Origin: an uncultured Granulosicoccaceae bacterium
Lineage (GTDB): Bacteria; Pseudomonadota; Gammaproteobacteria; Granulosicoccales; Granulosicoccaceae
NCBI GenBank assembly: GCA_938035945.1
Contig: CALHOU010000078.1
Span: 1-64,000 of the forward strand
Length of the DNA stretch: 64,000 nucleotides
Reading direction: 5' to 3'
In this document: positions 34,945-43,520 of the stretch, one piece after another
Layout: each line of letters opens with the position of its first letter
Numbering within the stretch: the stretch's first letter is position 1
Translations under genes and position numbers: made by a program
Notes under the pieces: generated by a model
The model's input: only the letters and a program-made list of their open reading frames with translations
The model's database searches: none
Told to the model about the DNA's origin: nothing

Positions 34945-35712
34945 ATGCCCATCAAGCTCAAAAGCCCTGAAGATATCGAAAAAATGCGTATCGCCGGGCG
35001 TCTTGCCAGCGAAGTGCTGGATTTGATCACAGAGCACGTGGTGCCCGGCGTGACCACCGAAGAACTCAACACGATCTGCCATGACCACATCGTGAATGTC
35101 CAGGGCGGCACCCCCGCCACGCTCAATTACAAAGGATTTCCCAAATCCATTTGTACATCTATCAACCAACAGATCTGCCATGGCATCCCCGGGGACCGTG
35201 TGCTGAAGAAAACCGATATCGTCAATATCGACGTCACCGTGATCAAAGATGGCTATTTTGGCGACACCAGCCGCATGTATTACGTTGGCAAGCCGCAACC
35301 CCACGCGCAAAGATTGTGCGAAGCAGCCTACGAATCGATGGTGCGTGGCATCAAAGCGGTGCGTCCCGGTGCAACGCTTGGCGACATTGGCCATGCCATC
35401 CAGAGCTATGCCGAAGGCGAGCGATATTCGGTCGTTCGAGAATACTGTGGCCACGGGATTGGCACCAGCTTCCATGAAGACCCGCAGGTATTGCACTACG
35501 GCAAACCGGGCAAAGGCCTGGAGCTGCGTGCCGGCATGACATTCACCATCGAACCCATGATTAATCAGGGTAAGCGTCACACAAGATTGCTTGCCGATGA
35601 GTGGACGGTCGTGACCAAAGATCGCAGCCTTTCGGCCCAATGGGAACACACAGTATTAGTGACCGAAGATGGCTATGAGCTTCTGACCTTAGGCGAAAAC
35701 CAAACTCTCTAA
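34945..35712 (+). CDS. map: Methionine aminopeptidase, type I
   Basis: The 255-residue enzyme removes the initiator Met from new proteins. The five metal ligands of the pita-bread fold are present: Asp in VNIDVTV, Asp in GYFGDTSRM, His in GHGIGTSFHE, Glu in FTIEPMI and Glu in QWEHTVLV. The substrate-binding His is in QQICHGIPGD. Length is typical of type Ia. It is divergent from rpsB, as in many gammaproteobacteria, where map begins an operon with glnD and dapE. Confidence 0.97.
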   Translation: MPIKLKSPEDIEKMRIAGRLASEVLDLITEHVVPGVTTEELNTICHDHIVNVQGGTPATLNYKGFPKSICTSINQQICHGIPGDRVLKKTDIVNIDVTVIKDGYFGDTSRMYYVGKPQPHAQRLCEAAYESMVRGIKAVRPGATLGDIGHAIQSYAEGERYSVVREYCGHGIGTSFHEDPQVLHYGKPGKGLELRAGMTFTIEPMINQGKRHTRLLADEWTVVTKDRSLSAQWEHTVLVTEDGYELLTLGENQTL

Positions 35713-35719
35713 GCCAACT

Positions 35720-35782
35720 ATGCGCACAGTCGAACAAATAATCGAAAAAAGTGTTACCTATCCAAGGGTTCGCATAACGTGA
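35720..35782 (+). CDS. Possible 20-codon leader peptide upstream of glnD
   Basis: An ATG at 35720 opens a 20-codon frame (MRTVEQIIEKSVTYPRVRIT) whose TGA overlaps the GTG start of glnD in a GTGA arrangement, which would allow translational coupling. It starts 8 bp after the map stop. There is no strong Shine-Dalgarno, and such short frames arise by chance, so this is tentative. Confidence 0.2.
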   Translation: MRTVEQIIEKSVTYPRVRIT

Positions 35783-38421
35783 AGCATGCGCAGCTGAACA
35801 CCATCGGTATTGACCTTTCGGAAATTGAATCCATGATTCACGCCGAACCAAACAATACCCTTGTGTGCAAAAACGCCATCAAACGTGGGCGCGAGATCAT
35901 TCATGATGCCTTCACTCGTGGCGCCGCAGCTGCGCAACTCATTCAATGGCAAACGGATGTCACCGATCTGGTTTTTACGCACTTGTGGCAAGCGCAAGGG
36001 CAAACATTTTCCAACATGGAACTTATCGCGGTAGGCGGCTATGGTCGCGCCGAGCTGCATCCCCACTCTGACATCGACATCTGCATACTGCTGGACAAAC
36101 CGGCGTCCGATCAACAAGCGATGGATTTAAGCGCGTGGGTTACGCAGTTGTGGGATTTAGGCTTAGACATTGGTCATAGTGTTCGAACCTTAGACGACTG
36201 TAAACAGGCAGCGCTTAAGGATGTAACGGTGATCACCAACTTAATGGAATCGCGATTACTGTGTGGCAGCGGTGAATTGTTCAAAGCAATGCACGAGATC
36301 ACCTCGCCTAGCAATATGTGGTCATCGTCTGAATTTTTCGACGCTAAAATGCTCGAGCAAGAAAATCGGCACACAAAGTTTCAGACTAACGCTTATCGAT
36401 TGGAGCCAAACGTAAAAGAGAGTTTGGGTGGCTTGCGTGACATACAAACTATTTCCTGGGTGTGTCAACGGCAATTTGGCACGCGCGACTTAAACGATTT
36501 AGTCACCCATGAAATACTGACAGAACAAGAGTTCAAAGGCCTCTCATCCAGCCTTGAATTACTGTGGAAGTTTCGATATTTGATGCACCACTACAGCGGC
36601 AAACGCGAAGACCGTGTGCTGTTTGATCATCAACGCGAAATCGCGCACGCCTTTGGTTTTATCAGCGAAGAAGGCAATGAGTGCATTGAACAAGTTATGC
36701 AACAGTTTTACCGCAGCGTGATGGAACTGCAACGACTTAACGAAATAATTCTGCAAGGCATCGGCGGCGTTATCTCAGGTGTGACGGCCTCAACAGATGC
36801 GATACCGATAAACAAGCGATTTCAAGTACGTAATGGTTTTCTTGAAGTCACCCAAGAAGACGTATTTGCAAATAACTCCTCTGCTCTTTTGGAAGTGTTT
36901 GTGCTGTTCGGCAACACCACCGAAGCTGAAAACATTCGTAGCAACACCGTTCGACTAATTCGATCACATCTGCATTTGATTGACGATGACTTTCGCAATG
37001 ACCCAGCCGTCAGGGATTTGTTTCTAAAAATTTTTAGCGACCCTAACAAACTAACACGCAAGATCCGAATGATGAATCGCTATGGCGTATTAGCGGCCTA
37101 TATTCCTGCATTCGATGCCATTGTCGGGCGTATGCAATACGATCTCTTTCATATCTTCACTGTCGATGAACACACGATTTCTGTGATCAGAAACTTAAGG
37201 CGTTTTGCCTTGCCTGAATATGCACATGAACTGCCCTTTTGCGGCTTTGTTGCACAGCAATTACCTAAGCCACAACTGCTGTACATGGCAGGTCTATTTC
37301 ACGACATAGCCAAGGGTCGCGGTGGTGATCACAGCATACTCGGCGCGGTCGATGCTGAAACGTTTTGCAAGCAACACGCCTTACATCCGGAAGACACAGA
37401 ACTCGTGCGCTGGCTGGTAAGACATCATTTGCTGATGTCAACAACCGCGCAACGAAAAGATATTTCAGATCCTGCTATACAAATTGATTTTGCCACGAAG
37501 GTTGGCACTTTGAATAAGCTCAATCATTTGTACTTGCTTACGGTGGCCGATATAAGAGCGACAAACCCTGAGCTATGGAATTCGTTTAAGGAAAGTTTGC
37601 TGCAACAGCTATATCAGTCAACAGCTCTTCTGCTTCAACGCGGCTTGGATAACCCGGTTGATAGCGTTGACATGATTTGGCAACGGCAAACGCATGCGTC
37701 GAACTTGCTTAACGAGTCTGGTTTAGACAAAGAGCGCGTTGCGGATTTGTGGAAGCGCTTGGGCGAAGACTACTTCAAACAATATCCAGCCACAGAAATA
37801 GTGCGGCACACAGAAACTATTCTCGCGAATAACAATACGCCCGGGCCATTAGTTTCAATACGCCAATCGGAAACCCGCGGCTGTACTGAAATTTTAATTT
37901 ACACACCAGACAAACAATCTCTATTCGCCCTTATCACAACCGTGTTAGATTCCTTGCAACTCGATGTGCAATCCGCAACCATTAACACAACCGCTGAAAA
38001 ACACGCGCTAAACACATTTTACGTATTAGGTTCTAATGGCGAACTCATTACCGAAACGACGCGCAAAGAACAAATCATAACCGCCTTGCAAACCGAACTC
38101 AGCACGCCTCATGACATTCCCGCATTGGGTGCGATCAGACCATCGCGGCAATTGCGACACTTTAAAATCCCAACAACGGTAGAATTCGACGACAGCACCG
38201 ACTACACAGAGGTGCACATTGTTGCTGCCGACCGGCCCGGCATCCTATCGAGCATTGGTAGAATATTTCTTCGCGCAGGTGTGGTCGTGCAAGCGGCACG
38301 CATCGGTACTCTGGGTGAGCGTATTGAGGATGTGTTTTTTGTTAGCGATCAGAACAATCAACCCATCACCGATGAAGCCGAACGCCAGGCACTGGCTACC
38401 ATGCTGATCGAGCGATTGTAG
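35779..38421 (+). CDS. glnD: Bifunctional uridylyltransferase/uridylyl-removing enzyme GlnD
   Basis: The 880-residue enzyme senses glutamine and adds or removes UMP on PII proteins, setting nitrogen metabolism. The nucleotidyltransferase domain has GGYGRAELHPHSDIDICIL (Gly86-Gly87, Asp98, Asp100). The HD phosphohydrolase domain has FHDIAKGRGGDHS (His508-Asp509) and WLVRHHLLMS. Two C-terminal ACT domains (about 690-780 and 805-880, the last with HIVAADRPGILSSIGRIFLRAGV) bind glutamine. The GTG start has AAGGG 10 nt upstream. It lies 66 bp after map and 14 bp before dapE. Confidence 0.96.
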   Translation: MKHAQLNTIGIDLSEIESMIHAEPNNTLVCKNAIKRGREIIHDAFTRGAAAAQLIQWQTDVTDLVFTHLWQAQGQTFSNMELIAVGGYGRAELHPHSDIDICILLDKPASDQQAMDLSAWVTQLWDLGLDIGHSVRTLDDCKQAALKDVTVITNLMESRLLCGSGELFKAMHEITSPSNMWSSSEFFDAKMLEQENRHTKFQTNAYRLEPNVKESLGGLRDIQTISWVCQRQFGTRDLNDLVTHEILTEQEFKGLSSSLELLWKFRYLMHHYSGKREDRVLFDHQREIAHAFGFISEEGNECIEQVMQQFYRSVMELQRLNEIILQGIGGVISGVTASTDAIPINKRFQVRNGFLEVTQEDVFANNSSALLEVFVLFGNTTEAENIRSNTVRLIRSHLHLIDDDFRNDPAVRDLFLKIFSDPNKLTRKIRMMNRYGVLAAYIPAFDAIVGRMQYDLFHIFTVDEHTISVIRNLRRFALPEYAHELPFCGFVAQQLPKPQLLYMAGLFHDIAKGRGGDHSILGAVDAETFCKQHALHPEDTELVRWLVRHHLLMSTTAQRKDISDPAIQIDFATKVGTLNKLNHLYLLTVADIRATNPELWNSFKESLLQQLYQSTALLLQRGLDNPVDSVDMIWQRQTHASNLLNESGLDKERVADLWKRLGEDYFKQYPATEIVRHTETILANNNTPGPLVSIRQSETRGCTEILIYTPDKQSLFALITTVLDSLQLDVQSATINTTAEKHALNTFYVLGSNGELITETTRKEQIITALQTELSTPHDIPALGAIRPSRQLRHFKIPTTVEFDDSTDYTEVHIVAADRPGILSSIGRIFLRAGVVVQAARIGTLGERIEDVFFVSDQNNQPITDEAERQALATMLIERL

Positions 38422-38435
38422 AGCGATATTAGAAC

Positions 38436-39593
38436 GTGAATACAACAACATCACATAGCGACACGATTGAACTGCTTATAGATTTGGTTCAGCGCCCATC
38501 AGTGACGCCTGTAGATCATGGCTGTCAGCAGCTTATCGCTAAACGCTTAGAAGCGCATGGCTTTAACATTGAGCCAATGCGGCACGGCGATGTCGATAAT
38601 TTATGGGCACGGCTTGGTACTGAAGAGCCTGTCTTTGTTTTTGCCGGTCACACAGATGTGGTGCCGACCGGTGATGAATCAGACTGGACCAACCCACCGT
38701 TTAGTGCAGTAGTGAAAGATGGACATCTACATGGTCGCGGTGCCGCTGATATGAAAGGCGGTGTTGCGGCATTCGTTACTGCTATCGAACGCTTCATACA
38801 ATCGGGGCAAAGCTTTAACGGCTCCTTGGCTGTACTACTCACCAGTGACGAAGAAGGCCCGGCGGTTAACGGCACAAAAAAAGTGGTTGAAGCTCTAGAT
38901 GCGCGTAGCGAAGCCATACACTATTGCGTTGTCGGCGAGCCTACCAGCACCACCACGCTTGGCGACACTATTAAAAATGGTAGACGCGGCTCACTAAGCG
39001 CAAAATTGATAGTGCAAGGCAAACAAGGCCACGTCGCCTACCCGCACTTAGCAGACAATCCAGCGCACAAGTCCTTTAAAATGCTTAATGATCTGGTCGC
39101 CATTAAATGGGATGAAGGCGATGAGCATTTTCCCGCAACCACGCTTCAGATATCAAACATCAACGCGGGCACAGGTGCGGGTAATGTGATACCCGGAACC
39201 TTAAGCGTTGAATTTAATTTGCGATATAGCCCAGCGATCACGACTGAACACATTCAATCGCAGGTTGCAGCGCTTATTGAAGAACACAAACTTGATGCAA
39301 ACATTGAGTGGCACGATAGCGCTGCACCATTCTTAACTCCAACGGGCTCCCTTACCGATGCTATGCGAGAGGCGGTGAAAAGTGTTGTGGATGTAAGCGC
39401 AAAGTTAGATACAGGTGGCGGCACATCTGATGGACGATTCATCGCCAAGACATGCGAGCAGGTTATTGAATTTGGCCCGCTGAACGCTACCATTCATCAA
39501 ACCGACGAACGAATCAGTTGTGATGACATTGATTCGCTGTCGATCATTTACGAAAATCTGCTTGGGTTAATACTCGGCACACAGGAGAGCTAG
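38436..39593 (+). CDS. dapE: Succinyl-diaminopimelate desuccinylase DapE
   Basis: The 385-residue M20-family dizinc enzyme makes LL-diaminopimelate from its N-succinyl form for lysine and peptidoglycan. It shows the metal motifs [42 protein letters not shown] (catalytic Glu and metal Glu), [21 protein letters not shown] and the C-terminal [15 protein letters not shown] with the last His. The family-specific dimerisation domain lies between residues about 180 and 295. Start is a GTG 14 bp after glnD; the stop is 2 bp before the fabI ATG, so coupling to fabI is likely. Confidence 0.96.
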   Translation: MNTTTSHSDTIELLIDLVQRPSVTPVDHGCQQLIAKRLEAHGFNIEPMRHGDVDNLWARLGTEEPVFVFAGHTDVVPTGDESDWTNPPFSAVVKDGHLHGRGAADMKGGVAAFVTAIERFIQSGQSFNGSLAVLLTSDEEGPAVNGTKKVVEALDARSEAIHYCVVGEPTSTTTLGDTIKNGRRGSLSAKLIVQGKQGHVAYPHLADNPAHKSFKMLNDLVAIKWDEGDEHFPATTLQISNINAGTGAGNVIPGTLSVEFNLRYSPAITTEHIQSQVAALIEEHKLDANIEWHDSAAPFLTPTGSLTDAMREAVKSVVDVSAKLDTGGGTSDGRFIAKTCEQVIEFGPLNATIHQTDERISCDDIDSLSIIYENLLGLILGTQES

Positions 39594-39595
39594 TC

Positions 39596-40381
39596 ATGGG
39601 TATGTTAGATGGCAAACGCATATTGATCATTGGTGTGGCGAGCAAACGCTCCATTGCTTGGGGTATTGCGCAGTCTATGCACAGAGAGGGCGCGACGCTT
39701 GCGTTCACTTATCAAAATGATCGGCTTAAAGATCGCGTGATCGGCATGGCTGCCGAGTGCGATTCAACACTGACCCTGCCCTGCGATGTCGGTGAAGACA
39801 AACAAATCGAAGAACTGTTTGCATCACTCAAAAATGAATGGGGTACATTTGATGGGTTCGTTCACGCCGTGGCATTCGCGCCCCGTGAAGCACTCGACGG
39901 TGATTACCTAGATTCGATTGATCGCGAGGCATTTCGCATTGCACACGATGTAAGCTCATACAGTTTTGCAGCCTTAGCCAAAGAAGCACGCCCATTACTG
40001 AACACGGGTTCATCGTTGATCACCCTGTCATACCTTGGCGCTGTACGCGCAATGCCTAACTACAACGTGATGGGCTTGGCCAAAGCATCGCTAGAGGCAA
40101 ACACCCGTTTCATGGCCAATGCACTGGGGCAAAATGGCATTCGCGTTAATGCAATTTCAGCCGGCCCAATTAAAACACTCGCAGCGGCAGGCATTGGTAA
40201 TTTCAAGAAATTGCTCGGCCACGTAGCCAACGTTGCGCCTTTGCGTGAGAACACCACCATCGAACAAGTCGGTGACACTGCCGCCTTCTTAGCCTCGCCA
40301 ATGTCTTCTGGCATAACCGGACAAATCATTTATGTGGACGGAGGCTACAACGTAGTAGCCATGCCAGATATAGAGGGCTAA
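39596..40381 (+). CDS. fabI: NADH-dependent enoyl-ACP reductase FabI
   Basis: The 261-residue short-chain-dehydrogenase-fold enzyme reduces trans-2-enoyl-ACP in the last step of each fatty acid elongation cycle. It starts [24 protein letters not shown] (cofactor loop), with [15 protein letters not shown], the catalytic Tyr and Lys in [11 protein letters not shown], and [17 protein letters not shown] and [15 protein letters not shown] near the C-terminus. All are typical of FabI rather than FabL or FabV. AGGAGAG precedes the ATG. It is the last gene of the map-glnD-dapE-fabI series, followed by a hairpin. Confidence 0.96.
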   Translation: MGMLDGKRILIIGVASKRSIAWGIAQSMHREGATLAFTYQNDRLKDRVIGMAAECDSTLTLPCDVGEDKQIEELFASLKNEWGTFDGFVHAVAFAPREALDGDYLDSIDREAFRIAHDVSSYSFAALAKEARPLLNTGSSLITLSYLGAVRAMPNYNVMGLAKASLEANTRFMANALGQNGIRVNAISAGPIKTLAAAGIGNFKKLLGHVANVAPLRENTTIEQVGDTAAFLASPMSSGITGQIIYVDGGYNVVAMPDIEG

Positions 40382-40391
40382 AACGTTTTAC

Positions 40392-40413
40392 AGCCTGCAT
40401 GGACGCAGGCTTT
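40392..40413 (+). terminator. Terminator after fabI
   Basis: AGCCTGC (40392-40398) pairs with GCAGGCT (40405-40411) around a 6-nt loop, followed by a short T-run. It lies 11 bp after the fabI stop and before the convergent TPR gene. Confidence 0.65.
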
Positions 40414-40435
40414 GAGTCAGGATACCAACTTCTCG

Positions 40436-41797
40436 TTACGCTCCAGAATTTTTGCTACGTTCCAGGATGGCGTTATACGCACTCAGCTGACTCGGCTCAA
40501 CAAACCCAATTTGCTCAATCTCATTTAGCAATTGCGAAACAGCCGCTTTATCCCCAGTGTGCGCCGTGGCATCAACCAACATTTGAAAAAACAAATCTTG
40601 TTGTGCGTGGCTACCACCCATCATCCATAGATCGTGCCGCACGGGATGCAACAAAGCCACGACGGATTGATAGTCTTTTTTTCTGTGCGCAACGGCTGCC
40701 TGGGCGGCCGGTAATCCCGCCTTGGCATAATGCTCTGATAAGGTTATTGATTGGTCGCTGATGATGTTTTGCATGGCTCCAATCAATTTAGAACATGAAT
40801 CGAAGTCACCAACGGCTGAAAGTATGACTGCAAAGTGCGCGCTAGTGAAGGGGTTGGCCACGTCATCAAGCCTGTGAACGACCAGCTCGGCCATTTCATG
40901 CCATCGACTGCCTACATCAATACCTGCAAACTCCAGCCGCCATAACATGGATGCCCCGTTTTGCAGGTCGATGTACAAATCTGGCAGTGCTTGAACCAAG
41001 GCATGATCGCGATTACGAACCCACTCATCGTAGCCTTGCAGTACTGCTTCATACTCACCGCGCTCGAGGTGAAACAGGCACTTATGCCACCACACATGAA
41101 ATTGCATTTGCCCCACATCTTGCCAATGGGTTTGCAGGCTGCTTATCCAATCAACACCTTCACTGTGCCGGCCTTGCATATACATAACGTGCGCAACGGC
41201 ATGTGTTGCCCAAATGTTGGCAGGATTCATGTCGACAGCAATACGACCACACTGCTCCGCTTGTTGATACTGACCCGCCTCTTCCAGATCAAATGCGCGC
41301 ATGGCCAGATACTCTCCATAGCCAGCGACCGATTCATTCCAATGCTCAGCAACCAATGAAGATGCTGCCAATGAGCGATTCATATCTCCAAGCCAAAACA
41401 ACTCCGCTTGACAAAGGCTTAAGGCAAAACCATCGGTTGGATTTTTATCTAGAATGGATTCGTAACAACTAACCGTTTTTGTTAGTTGCCCTGCATGGGC
41501 AAACTCAAGCGCACGTACATAGAGTTGCTCACGTTCAGAAATACCTGACTCAAATTGCTGCGCCTGTTGTAAAGATTCGGCGACCATGGGTTTAAAGGCT
41601 AAGTGCCTCGCACCATGAAGCATAAGGCCTTGAATGGCATGCGCAACAGCGCACTCGGGGTCATGTTCAAGAGCGCTTTGCAGTTGCGACGACACGTCAC
41701 TTTTACGCTCCATGTAATGGTCCATGGCCAACGAACAAGCCGCCGCAGCGTCGCTGCTTGTCGCTGTTAACAAATGACCTCGTGTGTCTGTGTACAT
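40436..41797 (-). CDS. TTC38-like tetratricopeptide-repeat protein
   Basis: The 453-residue protein is helical, with repeated 34-residue-like units (for example AVAHAIQGLMLHGAR, EREQLYVRALEFAHAGQLTKTVSCYESILDKNPTDGFAL, GEYLAMRAFDLEEAGQYQQAEQCGRIAVDMNPANIWATHAVAHVMYMQGRHSEGVDWI, MQFHVWWHKCLFHLERGEYEAVLQGYD). The HAVAHVMYMQGR and HVWWHKCLFHLERGEYEAVL blocks match the TTC38 family, found in bacteria and animals with unknown biochemical function. No signal peptide, so cytoplasmic. I set the start at ATG 41797, with GAGG 9 nt upstream; a longer frame to 41848 would begin inside the mscL terminator hairpin. Function unknown. Confidence 0.78.
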   Translation of the reverse strand: MYTDTRGHLLTATSSDAAAACSLAMDHYMERKSDVSSQLQSALEHDPECAVAHAIQGLMLHGARHLAFKPMVAESLQQAQQFESGISEREQLYVRALEFAHAGQLTKTVSCYESILDKNPTDGFALSLCQAELFWLGDMNRSLAASSLVAEHWNESVAGYGEYLAMRAFDLEEAGQYQQAEQCGRIAVDMNPANIWATHAVAHVMYMQGRHSEGVDWISSLQTHWQDVGQMQFHVWWHKCLFHLERGEYEAVLQGYDEWVRNRDHALVQALPDLYIDLQNGASMLWRLEFAGIDVGSRWHEMAELVVHRLDDVANPFTSAHFAVILSAVGDFDSCSKLIGAMQNIISDQSITLSEHYAKAGLPAAQAAVAHRKKDYQSVVALLHPVRHDLWMMGGSHAQQDLFFQMLVDATAHTGDKAAVSQLLNEIEQIGFVEPSQLSAYNAILERSKNSGA

Positions 41798-41824
41798 GTG
41801 AAACAACCTCACTTCGTGACTTGA

Positions 41825-41850
41825 AAGTGGCCCATTTTTTAGGGCCACTT
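41825..41850 (-). terminator. Hairpin after mscL
   Basis: AAGTGGCCC and GGGCCACTT (41825-41833 and 41842-41850) form a perfect 9-bp stem with an 8-nt A/T loop, 11 bp after the mscL stop. There is no T-run after the stem on the minus strand. Position suggests the mscL terminator. Confidence 0.6.
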
Positions 41851-41861
41851 AAGTATGCCAG

Positions 41862-42233
41862 TTAGCGCTGTTTTAGCAAATCACGAATTTCGGTAAGTAA
41901 GGCAACATCTTCGGCAGGTGCTTCCTCTTCTTCGACTTGTTCTTTTTTCATCTTATTCATCATGCGAAGTATCATAAAAATAACGAACGCAACAATGGTG
42001 AAATCGATCAATGCTTGAATAAACGCACCATATCCAATATTCGCATCACCCACGCTAATGGCCAATGATGAGAAATCTACCCCGCCCATAACCATACCAA
42101 TGATCGGCATAAGAACGCTCTCTACCAAGGCTCCCACCACTTTTCCAATCGCGGCACCAATAATGATACCCACAGCCATATCCATCAGACTGCCTTTCAT
42201 CGCAAATTCTTTGAACTCTGAAACCATACCCAT
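41862..42233 (-). CDS. mscL: Large-conductance mechanosensitive channel MscL
   Basis: The 123-residue inner-membrane protein opens a wide pore when membrane tension rises, releasing solutes during osmotic downshock. It has the N-terminal helix MVSEFKEFAMKGS, first membrane helix DMAVGIIIGAAIGKVVGALVESVLMPIIG, a short periplasmic loop containing GGVDFSSLAI, second membrane helix FIQALIDFTIVAFVIFMILRMMNKMKK and a C-terminal acidic helix ending ALLTEIRDLLKQR. All are canonical. Flanked by its own hairpin and by a 161-bp upstream gap, it is probably transcribed alone. Confidence 0.97.
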   Translation of the reverse strand: MGMVSEFKEFAMKGSLMDMAVGIIIGAAIGKVVGALVESVLMPIIGMVMGGVDFSSLAISVGDANIGYGAFIQALIDFTIVAFVIFMILRMMNKMKKEQVEEEEAPAEDVALLTEIRDLLKQR

Positions 42234-42394
42234 TTTTATACTCTCCTATTTCCGCGACCAACGTCGCACCCATAGTTGTATAGACGAAATGCACAATTCT
42301 GATGAGAGTTTTATACATTTGTTCGCAAAAACGGCGCGAAGCAGATTTGAAGGGGGTTACTCGCAACGGCGATGCGAGCGATTAAAGAATGTGG

Positions 42395-43507
42395 CTACAG
42401 CAGGACGCTGCTATCCACCTGGCTTATATCATTAAGCCCCATTTGCGCTAAAGCAATGCTGACTTCTTGCGATAGAACATCACAAAGCTGATGCAGGCCC
42501 TTTTCTCCACCTGCGGCCATGGCAAATAATAATGGCCTGCCCAGCATGACAAAGTCTGCACCCATCGCATAGGCTTTACAAATATCTTCGCCGGTGCGGA
42601 GCCCACTGTCATAGATAAGCGGGAAATCATCACCAAGGGCTGTGCGAATGCGCGCAAGCGCATGAATCGGTTCCGCAACACTTTCCAATTGCCGACCACC
42701 GTGACTCGACACTTGAATAGCATCAACGCCATGTGCCACCAGCTGTTTAGCATCCCCTTCGTGTAGCACACCTTTAACAACCAGCTTACCTTTCCAGCGC
42801 TGTCGAATACGATCCAGAAAATCCCAGTTCACACCGGCTCGCGATGCTGTGCGATCGAATGCGCCGTTATTGTCAAAATTGGCAAGCGTTGGGGCACCTG
42901 CTATCAATGAACTGATCGACCAGTGTGGGTGCAAGGCAAAATCGATGAACTGACGAGGACCAATTTTGAATGGCATTTTGAAACCGTGTCTTAGCTCGCG
43001 CGGTCGCCGCCCCACTTCAGGCACATCAACGGTGAAGATCAATGTCTCGTAACCGGCCGCTTCGGCTCTGTCGAGCAAACTATCGCTGACCTCCTGGTTA
43101 CCACCAAAGTAAAGTTGAAACCATGCGTGACCGTTTGCTTCTTTGCCAATGCGCTCTAGTGATGTGGACGCAGCGGTTGATGCACCATGTGGAATATTGT
43201 ACTTGGCGGCATACCTTGCCAGCATCAAATCAGCTCCAGGGCATGCCAAATTACACATACCCATCGGCGAAATACCGAAAGGTACTTTTGCATCTATACC
43301 TAATATAGATTTGCCGATGTTGCGCTTTTCAACATCAACTAGAACACGCGTTTGCAGACGCATATCGCGGATGGCTTGCTGATTGAGAAGATCGCCGTGA
43401 CCGGCACCGGCTGCGCCATCAAAGTAGTCGAATACCATCCAAGGCAAACGTCGTTTAGCTATGTTCCGAGCATCCTCACTGGTATGGATGCCTGACCAAT
43501 TTCGCAT
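42395..43507 (-). CDS. FMN-dependent L-2-hydroxyacid dehydrogenase (L-lactate dehydrogenase-like)
   Basis: The 370-residue TIM-barrel flavoprotein belongs to the lactate/glycolate/mandelate family. It shows the N-terminal ARRLPWMVFDYFDGAAG-like segment (here AKRRLPWMVFDYFDG), PFGISPMGM, AWFQLYFGGN, TVDVPEVGRRPRELR, the FMN-contacting Lys in LVVKGVLHEGDA, the catalytic His and Arg in SSHGGRQLE, and IYDSGLRTGEDICKA and LGRPLLFAMAAGGEKG. Such enzymes oxidise L-lactate or related 2-hydroxyacids to 2-keto acids, passing electrons to the quinone pool or oxygen. Exact substrate cannot be assigned. It lies 13 bp after ppiD on the same strand and may be co-transcribed with it. Confidence 0.88.
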   Translation of the reverse strand: MRNWSGIHTSEDARNIAKRRLPWMVFDYFDGAAGAGHGDLLNQQAIRDMRLQTRVLVDVEKRNIGKSILGIDAKVPFGISPMGMCNLACPGADLMLARYAAKYNIPHGASTAASTSLERIGKEANGHAWFQLYFGGNQEVSDSLLDRAEAAGYETLIFTVDVPEVGRRPRELRHGFKMPFKIGPRQFIDFALHPHWSISSLIAGAPTLANFDNNGAFDRTASRAGVNWDFLDRIRQRWKGKLVVKGVLHEGDAKQLVAHGVDAIQVSSHGGRQLESVAEPIHALARIRTALGDDFPLIYDSGLRTGEDICKAYAMGADFVMLGRPLLFAMAAGGEKGLHQLCDVLSQEVSIALAQMGLNDISQVDSSVLL

Positions 43508-43520
43508 GAGAAGCTAAGCG

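Noticed and set aside
34933-35649. A 238-codon minus-strand frame opposite map
   Set aside because: The map frame has every methionine aminopeptidase motif; the antisense frame has no recognisable domain and follows codon bias of map.
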